NCBI RefSeq assembly: GCF_932276165.1 | Contig: NC_063999.1 | Span: forward strand, 1,738,501-1,802,500 | Reading direction: 5' to 3' | Length of the DNA stretch: 64,000 nucleotides | Source of the DNA: Plutella xylostella | Taxonomy: Eukaryota; Arthropoda; Insecta; Lepidoptera; Plutellidae | In this document: positions 37,201-49,200 of the stretch, piece by piece | How positions within the stretch are numbered: position 1 is the stretch's first letter | Layout of the letters: each line of letters opens with the position of its first letter | Position numbers and translations under genes: made by a program | Notes under the pieces: model-generated | What the model was told of the DNA's origin: nothing | The model's database searches: none | What the model saw: the letters and a program-made list of their open reading frames with translations, nothing else

Positions 37201-40200
37201 AGGAGGGCGTCCCACGCTGCGTTTGCCTGTTCGAGGTCTCCACTCGAGAACTCGTCTACCCCAACAGTTATCGGTTCTTCGACAGATATGACCAGCCCAC
37301 TGCCATTTCAGCTTGCAAATTTTGACAGCTATGTCAATAATCTTAGTCCTCTGACAGATAACCTCATTTCTGATACGATCCATCAGAGAAACCCCAAGCA
37401 CCAAGCACTTAACTATAATTAATTGTATTTCAATTCCTTATTTCTATAGAATTTATTGGTAGGTACATGGAAAAATTCAAACCCTCGGCCACACGAATGG
37501 GAGTCGAGATGGCGTAACGGATAGATTTTACTAGGCACATACTAATGATTTAATTAATTCATAAAGCAATTTAACAAGTGACTTGGGATAAGCTATTTAT
37601 TATTTGGTATAAACTTAATTTTTAATATTTACTTTTACTTTTTTTGGTTAGAAAGGATTATTAAAATGATACTGATAAAAGAATATATTGCTTACATCTA
37701 TATAGCGATGATATACTTTATTTGGTTTGAAATAAATTTTAATCGTGTCAATATAGTTTTACAGTATGCAGTAAAAAATAATTTGGTTCATTTCAAACAT
37801 ATTTTGGGAAGCATGATTTGGTGATGATTTATCCGTTTTTGTGCATAAGTACTTATTATGGTTTCAAATAAATATCATCACAATTATGTACTCAGGAACC
37901 CTTTCGGAACTCTTACAACATCATATTAGCAAAACCAATCTAAATGCAATTGGAATTGCTTGGGAAGTGAATAGACAATTGCTAATACTTTCGTAATAAT
38001 ATGTAAAGAAACTGCTACTAACAATAATTTCTTAATAGTCCCAGTGCAATACGTATTTGATTCCATTGATCTTTTCTAGTTGTTAATTTCAAGCTTATTG
38101 ACATGTATGGGAAAGGCCTTGATACACTTATAGAGTTCGACCACGCTACCATAACAAAACGGGTATAAAATGGGAGATAGTACCTTTTTGTTTTCTTTAA
38201 TTGGTAGCCCATAAGGTGTCTGACTGACTGCCCAGCAGAGGGAAAACAAAATAGACTTTTTATAAAAAGTGTAAACTTATAACTGGACAGTTGAATATTG
38301 TGTGTATAAATAATTATTAATTATATTGTGAAAAACTAGCGTCACGACGTGATCATAATCATCCTGGCCTAGAATAGAGTTATTGTGATGGATATAATTT
38401 TTATAATATGTTTAACCTTTATTTAAGTAGGTACTTTTAGTTATTTTTATTAAATACAATGACTGTTGTTCAAGAGTAAATTACAATGTAGTTATAGTTA
38501 GGTCTGCAGTTACCTCTAGATGATATTGTCAGGTTTATGAAGAACCATAAAATTTTGAATAATTCTCTAAATTTCATAATCACGACAATATTATGCCTTG
38601 TTTCTGTATTGTTAAAATTAAAATGAAGTTAGTAGGTGTAGCTATATTTTTTACTCACCGATTTTGTAAAGAAGGGTATAGTAGGTAAGTACCTATCTGA
38701 CAAAATTTATTTCCGTAGAAATGTTGAACTCTATAAAACTTAGTAGGTCACGTGACTGACGTTACCTTTTACTAGAGGATGTGGTTTATTTTCACCAATT
38801 ACCAAAAGTCGTAGAACCATAATTTCCCGGAATAACCTCTCAAATTCAAATTCAAATTCAAATTCAAATGGTTTAATCGACGTAAAATTTTACAATTATT
38901 TGTCGATAGTCATCTACCACCATTTCACAAAGGCCCCGTCATTGAGAAGGAAAGAAATGGCGAAAGAAACTCCTCGAGCATCTTTTCAACTTTTTCCTTA
39001 TAATCTATTACAATTTTTACTTATATCTAGTGCCTACAATTTTACTTAAGTACCTATATCCATTTCATTTTTTCAATAGCCTTAGCTGAGGTGGACAAGA
39101 CCACGCGTTTTTGTCGTTTAAATAATCATTTATACTATAGTAAGCTTTACTACATAATGTAGCTTTAACATAATTCTTAAATTTTTGCTCAGTAAGGTTT
39201 ATTGCTTCATTTGATAATTTATTATAAAAACGTATACAGTTCCCCATGAATGATGTGTTTGTTTTCGAAAGTCTGAGTGTGGGGAAAAGCAACCTATTTT
39301 TGTTTCTGGTCTCAATACCGTGAGTGGCTCCTACTTTACTAAATGAATTTAAGTTTTTACGAACATACATAATATTTTCATAGATATATTGGCATGGAAC
39401 AGTTAGTATACCTATTTCCTTAAACGTATCTCTTAATGAAATTCTAGACCCTAATACATATATGGCTCGAATTGCTCGTTTTTGCAGAACAAAGATTTGA
39501 TTAATGTCAGCCGCTCGTCCCCACAATAGAATTCCGTAAGACATAACACTATGAAAATAACTAAAATACACAAGCCTGGCTGTATCTACATCTGTTAACT
39601 GTCTAATGGTTCTAACCGCATAAGCTGCAGAACTCAATCTACCGGCTATCCTCTCAATATGGGGTCCCCATTGCAACTTTGAGTCAATTGTAATACCCAG
39701 GAATACCGTTTCATTTACTAACTCTAGCTTATCGTTATTCAATGTCAAATATGTCTCTACTTGTCTTACATTAGGCAAAGTGAATTTAATACATTTTGTT
39801 TTCTTGGAGTTAAGAGCTAAATTATTTACAGTGAACCAATTAGCAACTATGGAAAGAGTACTGTTTGCATTGTCAAAATTGACTTCTTGTCGCTTCAACT
39901 TAAATATAAGTGAAGTATCATCAGCAAACAGTACTATCTCACATAATTTATCTACCAAAAACGGTAAATCGTTAACATATACAAGAAACAAGAATGGTCC
40001 TAGAATCGAGCCTTGGGGAACACCCATACTGACAGGACAGCCAGCCGAACGCACTCCATTTATGTCAACTAGTTGAGTTCTGTTGCTCAAGTATGATTCC
40101 AATAATGTAAGAGCTTTGCCAGTTAGCCCATAATATTTAAGTTTCATAAGTAGAGTGGCATGATCCACACAATCAAATGCTTTCGATAGATCGCAAAATA

Positions 40201-43200
40201 CACCCACAGCATCAAGACGCTCCTCCCAAGCACTAAATATGTGTTTGACCAACGCGACACCAGCGTCAGTTGTAGATCGACCTTTGGTGAAACCGAACTG
40301 TTGGTTATGGAGAAGGCCGTGAATACTAAAGTGAGAAAGCATTTGATGTAGCATAATTTTTTCAAATATTTTACTCAGTACTGGCAAAACTGATACAGGC
40401 CTAAAATTATTGGGATCATTTTTCTCACCAGATTTAAAAAGCGGTATTAGTTTACTAAGTTTCATCAAATCGGGGAATACACCGACCTCAATGCATCTGT
40501 TAAAAAGATTAGCCAAGTGGGGTGCTAGGATATCAATAACATGACTAATAACTTTAACGGACATGCCTCATAAATCTTCTGTCATTTTTAAATTTAATTC
40601 TTTATAAGTGCTAATTATAGTCTGTGTATTTATACCATGAAATTGAAAGTCGAGATCGCAAGGCGGTGCATTCCCTCTTAGCAAACGTTCAGCTTCAGCG
40701 CAAAATGAATCAAGGTTCTCAGTTGTAGCTATCGGTATACTACGGAAAAAATCTTCAAAGACGGAAGCCACTTCTTCACTAGATGAAACAATTTTATCAT
40801 TAATTTTAAGTTCAAAATTTAAATCACGTGGTTTATTCTTCCCGGTTTCAGTATTAATGATATTCCATACGGTTTTAATCTTGTTATTAGAGTTTTTAAT
40901 CTTTCTATTTATATAATCTTATTTAGCTTGGTGGCAAACGGCTTTGAATATCTTTGTATATTTCTTTACATAATCTCTAAAGTTATCGTCATGAGTAAAT
41001 GTACGCTGTTCATAGAGATCATATAATTTACGTCTGCTCTTATAAATTCCCGATGTTGCCCAGTCATTAAGACTTAGTTTACAATTAACATCTACTTCTT
41101 TCTTAGTGAACACGTTTTCAAATTCTTGAGACAAACCTTGAAATATTTCCTTAAAGGCATCATTGGGATTTCTTTCAGAGCTTCTACAGTAGCCAAGTTT
41201 ACTGTTCAATCGAGATTTAAACTTATCAATTCTGTATGATGTTACTGGTCTGAACTTGAAAGTGGCTGACTTACGTTCAAAAGTACAAGGAAACGTAATA
41301 ATTTGCCCACTGTGGTCGGATGGTAAACAATTGATTACAGAATGATTAGTAAAATCACAATTACAGTAAATATTGTCAATACAAGTGGCTGAGGTGGGAG
41401 TAATTCTGGTAGGTTCCAGGAAGACATTACTTAAATTATATGACTTGAACAAATTAATTATACAACATTTCATAGAAGTCTCAACTAATAAATCAATATT
41501 AAAATCTCCCACCACGACCATTTGTTTTGAGCTCTTAGATAAGATGGTAAGACTATCCTCCATCACTTTCTCAAATACTTTATAGTCAGAAGAGGGGGGC
41601 CTGTACACGCTTAAAATTATATACTTGTCCATCTCAACACAAGCTAGTTCAGCTATTCTTTCGACCGATAATTTTACAATATCTTTCCTATCCTTACATT
41701 TTAAATTTTTCTTTACAAATATTAATGATCCTCCTTTGTCTAACGATTTCCTATTAAATGAGCTAATAACATTGTAATTTTTTACATTAAAATTCATGTC
41801 ATCATTTTTAAGGTGATGCTCAGTAATACAAATTATGTCTATGTCGTATTGTTCTAAAAATAACTCTAGCATTAGAAGTTTGCGAGAAAGCCCCTGAATG
41901 TTCTGGTGTACAACTCTCAGTTGCTCATCTCTTGTCGTGCATGGCAGTTTAAATTTACATTAGTATTACTACTAACTATCGTATCAGTTGGTCCTACTTC
42001 TGTTATACTACTTATAACAGGGTCATAAATATTGTAAGCTAACAATTTAGCTATCTGTCGCTTATAAAACTTAGGTACAAATAATGTACTCTTGGTCAAA
42101 ATAAAATTGTGAATAAATTTATTTGTATCGAAATACATCATCTGTTCCCTATGACCAAATGTCATGTTAAATATCAACATATTTAACTCATGTATCTGAG
42201 TGTTCTGCTTATGAGACCGTGAAGCGGAATAGGGAAAAGCACAGATTATCGTTTTCTTGATTTCCATGGTAGAAAGGGCGTCATAGCATCTTATTAAGTC
42301 ATTTTCTGTCACATCTAAGCTGTTTCCAATTAACAATACTAATGTAGTGTTTGCACTGTATTGTCCTGACAAAATTCTATCTACAATTTGGTTATAAGAA
42401 GCCCCTGGCATACATATATTAATGACTTTTTGTTTAAGATAGTCATTTAACATGTGACCCATTTTGCTACCTAGCTTATCTGAGAAGACAATTGTCTCAT
42501 AAGGAGCTTCTCGAAGCAGGCAGGTACTCGGTGTTGAAGACAGGGCAATCTCGGACCGGTCGCACGGTGACGGGCTGCTCGTCGGGACGGCTGGCTCGTC
42601 GTTGCAGACTGTAGTAGCTGGCTCGTCGTTGCAGGCTGTACCAGCTGGCTCGTTCACATGAAGAGCGCAGGCTGGCGGCAGTTGAGTGTCAGTTAGTAGG
42701 ACACTACTCGTCGCGACGGCGGGCTCGTTGTTGCAGGTTGTAGTAGGTGGCTGAATCTCATCAGGGGGGCAGGCAGATGGCAGCTGATGTAGCTGAGTGG
42801 CAGTTGGTAGGACACTGTCTGCTGGATGCTGGTGCTGTTCAGGTGAAGCACTCTGGTTGAACCCCGAAAGAGGTGCCGACATCTGGGGACTGGTGGTTTT
42901 ATCCCCAGAGTATGGCGTGCGGGTACTATTTAGGGCAGACTCTAAGTTGACCAGTCTGCGCTGCAACATTGCCATGTTCATCTCGTAGTAGCTGTTGCAT
43001 TCCGAAAGGTCCTGCCTATGGACTAAAATATCCTTCTCATACTTATGGACCAGTAGTACTAGAATAGAATACTTAACAAAGAATAGAAGGCTTGGTATAC
43101 TTAACATTTTTGCAACATCCTGTATATAAACAAATACAATTTTAATAATATAGGTATTAGATCTCTTTCTCTCTCTCTCTCTCTCAGCCTACTATAGTCC

Positions 43201-46200
43201 ACTGTTGGACATAGGCCTTTCCAAACGATCGCCACCCCAAACGGTCACCCGCCATCTGCATCCCGCGGCTTCCCGCTACCTTCCGCAGATCATCAGTCCA
43301 ACGGATTGGGGGCGACCGATACGCCATTTGTATTAGATACCAACAGCTTATTATCCCATCTACGATCGCAGTCGGATGTAGGCACATTAGCACGTAACAT
43401 AAAGCGGAACAAAAAATGCAGATTTTTCTTCAACCAGCTGTGTAGTTGGTGATCAAGAACAATACACGTAATTCTCGCATTTCAAATTTACTGACGCGTC
43501 ACAAGGCTGTTGGATAATATTAGAGACAAATTATTGTGTTGTACAGGCGCTGACACAAGTGTGCACATTTTGAAAGAAAAAAGAAGATTGCTAAAGAATT
43601 CACAGAGTGGTGGCCAAGAACTGGCAAACGAGGAATAGGCAGACCGATGGTCTGATGACATTGTTAAGGTGGCCGGTAGACACTGGACTAGACTCGCACA
43701 GGACCGGAAGAGATGGCGTGATAGGGAAGAGGCTTATACCCAGCAGTGGGCAGATACGGGCTGATAATGATGATGATGATGATAGATGATTGTTATGAAA
43801 AATTTGTGACGCAAAAATGCTTAGAGGCGGGAGAAATACCTTTACGAAAAACCATTATTTTATACGATCCTCGCGGGGACACCTAATCTTGACCTTACCT
43901 AAGACTTTTTAAATTTGTTCTGAGTTAGAGAGGGACAAAACGGTTCAATAGCTAAGACGTCCTGTAACTTTTCTATGTATAAGGGGGTTAGCGTTAAATA
44001 AATAAGCAATCACTTGTGCTATTGACTGTACAGGGTACACAGCTGCCTGTATAATACTTAATATATTATCTTATCATGATTCCTTTACACGTCTCATACG
44101 TTCATTTTAATTACTAATTACGCGAATCCGCTTAAACAAAGCCTTTTCAGTTGTATATTTCCGGTTCATTTGAACATATTACGCTATAAAATTATTAAAT
44201 ACTTATAATAGGGACCGATAAACCGTTAACGTTGTATCGTGAAATTATCTAATAAGACAAAGTCAAAAGTCAAAGTCAAATGTTTTTATTCATCGTATAA
44301 ATATAAAATTTTCTGATGAACGTAATTTTTTACAATCTTCTCTCCGTTTGGATAAGGAGCTCTTTCTGTCTTAGGAGAAGAACGGAGGCAAGAAACACCT
44401 GAGCCATCTTTTCAAAAAGACACCCACACAGACATTAATAAAGACCGGATGTCTTTTAGAAGTTTAGTCCGGAAAGAGCTTCCGGAAACCGTACAGTGTG
44501 TGGGAATTGCCTTAAGTAGGTATAGATATCCGGAATTCATATTTTTGTGAAATTTGAGTAAAAATACCTAGGAATACTTTGTAACATAAAAATAATGATA
44601 GGTATATTATGGTGTAGTGTGATGAGTGTGACGAAAAGCGAAGTTTCGGAGCACCCATCTAGTTCGTATATTGTTAATCTAAGGTACACGCACTACTTAA
44701 TTAGGTACTTATACGGTATACATAACTCAATACCATACGCTATTACAGACACCTATGTACTTTACAATGAGCGTAGAACAACGAAATGATAAAACATAAC
44801 CTAGTTCCCAGAATATGAAAATATTTATCAATTGAACCGCGAGCCACGGCGAAATCTAGTTCAGACCATAGACAATTACTAGGAACGTAGGAATGCAGTT
44901 TAGAATTCTAGACTTGAATTTTAAGTGGCTGTTTTGGTAAGTATATCAAATTTTGGTAAGCTTGAACATTGAGGGGCATAATGTCTGTTATTAAGTATTT
45001 ATTTTGTTCATCAAAGACCGGTTCCTATAATATGTACCTACCTAGGTCAATTACATATCCTACAACTGATGCCATTAAATATTTGGACAAACTTGATAGA
45101 AATTTAGCTAATTTCCAACTTCAAAGGCAGGTATCATTACCTACTGACCACCATCTATCGAATTCGAACTCACCACACCATACTATCAAAATAAACAATA
45201 CCTGCGCCTCATACCAAATTCAGATAAGAATCAACAAGTTTTCGGCAATGGCCGAGTAGCCATCAGATACAGGGTGCACCTTGGAACAGAACAATCGCCC
45301 TGGGCCAAGGTCAAGTTCTCCTTATTTGATTGTTAATTCAAAACGGAAATATTTGCTTTACCCGGCACATCCTGCCTTGCTTGCTTATTGCTATTATACT
45401 CGGAGTTTAACTTCATCTCCATCCATCATCATTGGCCAATCTTAAGAAAAATTAAATACTTATTCTTTCTATTGGACGTACAATTATTTGTCGATTTTCA
45501 AATTTCTCGATATAAACATGTTAACAAGAAGAACTATAAAATAATACTGTCGTCGCCATCATCCAACCATAGTTATTCACAGTATGGCATAATGAAATGA
45601 AATATTAGTATCAGAATAAGGTACCTAAAGCCGAATTATATTTCATGTTTTTTTACGATTACATTGGATAATGGCGTAATCCGCCAACCACAAACTTTCA
45701 TTTGTTTTGCTTGACCGTTAGGTACAATTCCAAATTCAACTCAAGTATTCAAGAGCAACAGCAGAACGCAGCGATTACCATTAGGTACCTACTTTCGCTC
45801 TCTACATCTACTTCCGACAAGTTTCTGAAATACCACATTTAAAGTTAATCATTGCTATAATAAGTTAACCAAACAGTGGTGCGATAAGGATCTTCAGCAG
45901 TTTAGTTAAATCTGAAGTCAGGTATATAAATAGCCGATGCATCGAGCCCAGAAATTGCTTTTGGGGTCTAGATGTTCCTATTAAGTACATAATAATATTA
46001 ATAATCTACTGTGGGGTATCGTTGAAAAGATCTTTTAAATATTTTAGTTGTGCTCAAACCATTTTACAATAAGTGATTGGTTTACGAAATATTAAGCTTC
46101 AAATTTTTTTTTAATTGTTTGACTCAATTGTGTTCCTATGCTGGCTAAAAGCCAACCTTTTCCAAAAAATATGAAAAATTCACGGATGTAGTACATTTAA

Positions 46201-49200
46201 CGAAATTAAAAGGAAAACTATCTCAGATAAGTAGACTAGTAGTTAACTGCTTCGGTAGGTAATAATAAATAATTCACAAAAGGAAAGTACATAATGAGGT
46301 AAAAGTAAAATATGTACTAACATAGATGATTTGACAGTTTTAGGTGAACTTAACCAAGCTCAGAACTTAAATTGCGACAGCAGCAATCACCACCGTAAAT
46401 GCAGTGGCCTTGTTAAATTGCAATCATAATTATGATTATAAAGGTTTACTCTCTTATAAAATACCTTTTATAGCCCACTTGCTTTTCCAGTGTGCTTTGC
46501 ATTATTTATTGGCAGAAGATTAAGGAAACCTGCGATGCCAGAATCTATACGTGTGAAATAAATATTAGGGTATAAGTATGCCAAATGGGGGTGACTCAGA
46601 TGGTCATTATGACAAGTTTTGCTATAGCTATACGTAAGTACATCTATTAAAGTCTAGTAACTAGACTACTAACATAACTGAGTTCCCTCTTTCGGCATGT
46701 AATACCTATCACTTTTGCAACATCTAGTATAGCCGAATACACCGTTGATCATACCATACCCACCATAGAACAACGCCAAAGCACCCTTACCCCTTTGTCG
46801 GGAAAGGATTAAAAATACTATTAAGAATAGCGCATTCATAATTAAATTAAATTTTAATTCACAAGATATAACCCCATAATGTGAAGCTCGATCTACAATT
46901 TCGATAAAGGAAATTAAGGAGCGTAATTAAAAATCAAAATACAAAACACATAACCGATTAGTCGAGAAGGCGTGAGAAACTCCATCTCGCTGCCAGCGCC
47001 ATTGTCAAAAATAATGTCGAGGTTCGTACTTATAATTTACCTAAAGAACATAAGACTATTGTGTTAACAACCAATAATTAGATATGCGCAGATAAAATTA
47101 TAAATTGTCTGAAAGATTCCACATTATGCAATGAAACTTATGAGGTATTCCACAAAATATAAAGTTAGGGTAAATATGGCATTAACATTTCCATAATTAT
47201 TAGCAACAACCTGTATACTATAATTAAGCTTTGTCATTTTTCTAACGTGTTTTTTCTTTGGTTGCAGGAGCACTCTAATCGAGTTTTGGAGCATTTGACT
47301 GATGCAGAAAAGTTATTTCTGTTTGGAGCTATCGACAAAAGTGAGCATAAAATACTTAATTACCTATAAATACCTACTACATAATAAGTAGTCATTATTC
47401 GTTTTTATATTTAAACAAACCCATGCGCCGTTAAACGCTGACAAATGTCGGTAAGGTTCCTCTTCCTAACCCTGTCGGAATAACAAGTATACTAATCTTC
47501 TTCTTCTTTCGTGTCAGTGAAATGCGATTTTTTATATTTGTCCAGACCAAAAAGAAGCAACTTTGATAGCATTCTGGTTGGCCTGGAGTAAGTCTTCCCG
47601 TGTGCAGGTGGAAGGGCACAGGGGACAGGAGAGTAAATGCTCCATAGTCTGGGGGGCGGTACCACAGTCGCATAGGTTGGTACCAACGGTATAGCCCCAC
47701 TTACAGAGATTGTCCTTGCAGCAGCCTACCTCTGCTCGCAACCGATTTAGAGTCTTCCAGATGTGCCAGGGAAGACTGTTACCGGGAGCAAGTTTTTCCT
47801 CAAGAGGTAGGAAAGGATCCTGGGGCTGCTTTTCCTCCCAGAGCCTTAGCCTTGCGTTTTGTGGGTTTTCATCCGTTAAGGACACCTCACTATTTAGAAA
47901 CGCTTTGCGGTTCTTAAGGCGGGAAGGTGCGGCAGGTGGGGCAGGCATATTCGGCAGCTGAGAAGCAGAGTGCTAAGCTACTTGTTCGTAGAACTTGCGG
48001 AGAGGCGCCCCAGCTGGTAGACGTAAGCCGTCGCAGAAGGTTGTTTCGGGAGCTGACTTTCTTCTTGGTGATTTGGCAGTGAGTTTTGTACGTGAGGGAT
48101 CTATCCAGGGTCACTCCGAGGTATTTTGGTGACGAGCAGTGCTGGATTTTTACCCCTTCCCATGTTATGTCCAGCTCTCGATTTGCCTGGTGGTTGCGTA
48201 GGTGGAAAGCACATGACTGAGTTTTTGATGGGTTTGGCCTCAAAGCGTTTTGACTGTAGTAGTCACCCAGCTTCCGCAAAGCTGCAGTCAACGTGCCTTC
48301 CACTTCTTCGAACGTAGCTGCCTGCGATGCCAGTGCAAGGTCGTCAGCGTAGAGGAATCGAGCTGTTCCTGCATCGCGGGGCTGGTCGTTGGTATATATG
48401 TTAAAAAGAGTTGGCGCCAACACACTTCCCTGAGGCAATCCATTTCTCTGAGAGCGCCATCTACTTTTTTCCGAGTTAATGCAAACTTGGAAACGGCGGT
48501 TGTGGAGCATCTCACTTAAAAGTTTGACGAAGTTGTTATCGTTAGTGAGTGCACCGACCTTCACCAGTAGTCTCTTTATATTGACTGTGTCATAGGCGGC
48601 TGATAGGTCGACAAACACCACACCAGTCACCTTTCCAGTTTCAAAACCATCCTCAATGGATTGAGTCAAATTTAAGGTCTGACTGGTGCAGGACTTTCCT
48701 GGTCTAAAGCCAGCCTGTTCAGGTATAAGTTTTGGCTCTATTTCGCTTGTGAGACGGTTAAGGATGAGCCTTTCGAACAGCTTATATGTATGGCACAGAA
48801 GAGATATTGGTCGGTAGCTCTTAGTTTCAGAAGCAGGCTTACCCGGCTTTAAGAGCGCTACAACTTTTGCTTTCCTCCATGGCTTAGGGATTCTTGCCGA
48901 ATCAGTGCAGTTGTTGCAAAGGGCAAGTAACCAGGACACAGTCCCAGGGCCGAACTCTTTTATTTGCTCCACCATGATGTCGTCGACTCCAGCAGCTTTA
49001 CCAGTCTTAAGTGATTTTATGACACAGATAATTTCACTGAGCGTAAACGGCTGAGAGTATACTAATTAAAAATTTATAAAAGAAATTACAACGTCTTATG
49101 TATGTTAAATTAACTTCTAATCCTCAATTATTAACATTTTTACAGCACCCCAGTTTGAAATAGCGCATCTAAAGCATCCACGGCGACGGAAGCGGTCAAT

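Larger units (their letters stand above)
38841..43107 (-). mobile_element. CR1/Jockey-like non-LTR retrotransposon
   Basis: ORF1, endonuclease and reverse transcriptase are in order on the minus strand. The element ends at the left in a hexamer array of AATTTG type (38841-38869), a tail format used by CR1-like LINEs. Its 3' UTR (38870-39062) resembles the orphan tails at 17081 and 44262. Upstream of ORF1 a short gcaacatcctgtata matches the end of MITE D, so the LINE may have inserted there. It lies in the first intron of gene 3, antisense to it. Confidence 0.8.

Noticed and set aside
39780..41585. Plus-strand ORFs of 70 to 98 codons
   Set aside because: They are antisense shadows of LINE ORF2.
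45388..45600. 70-codon ORF
   Set aside because: Low-complexity A+T-rich frame with no domain or splice context.
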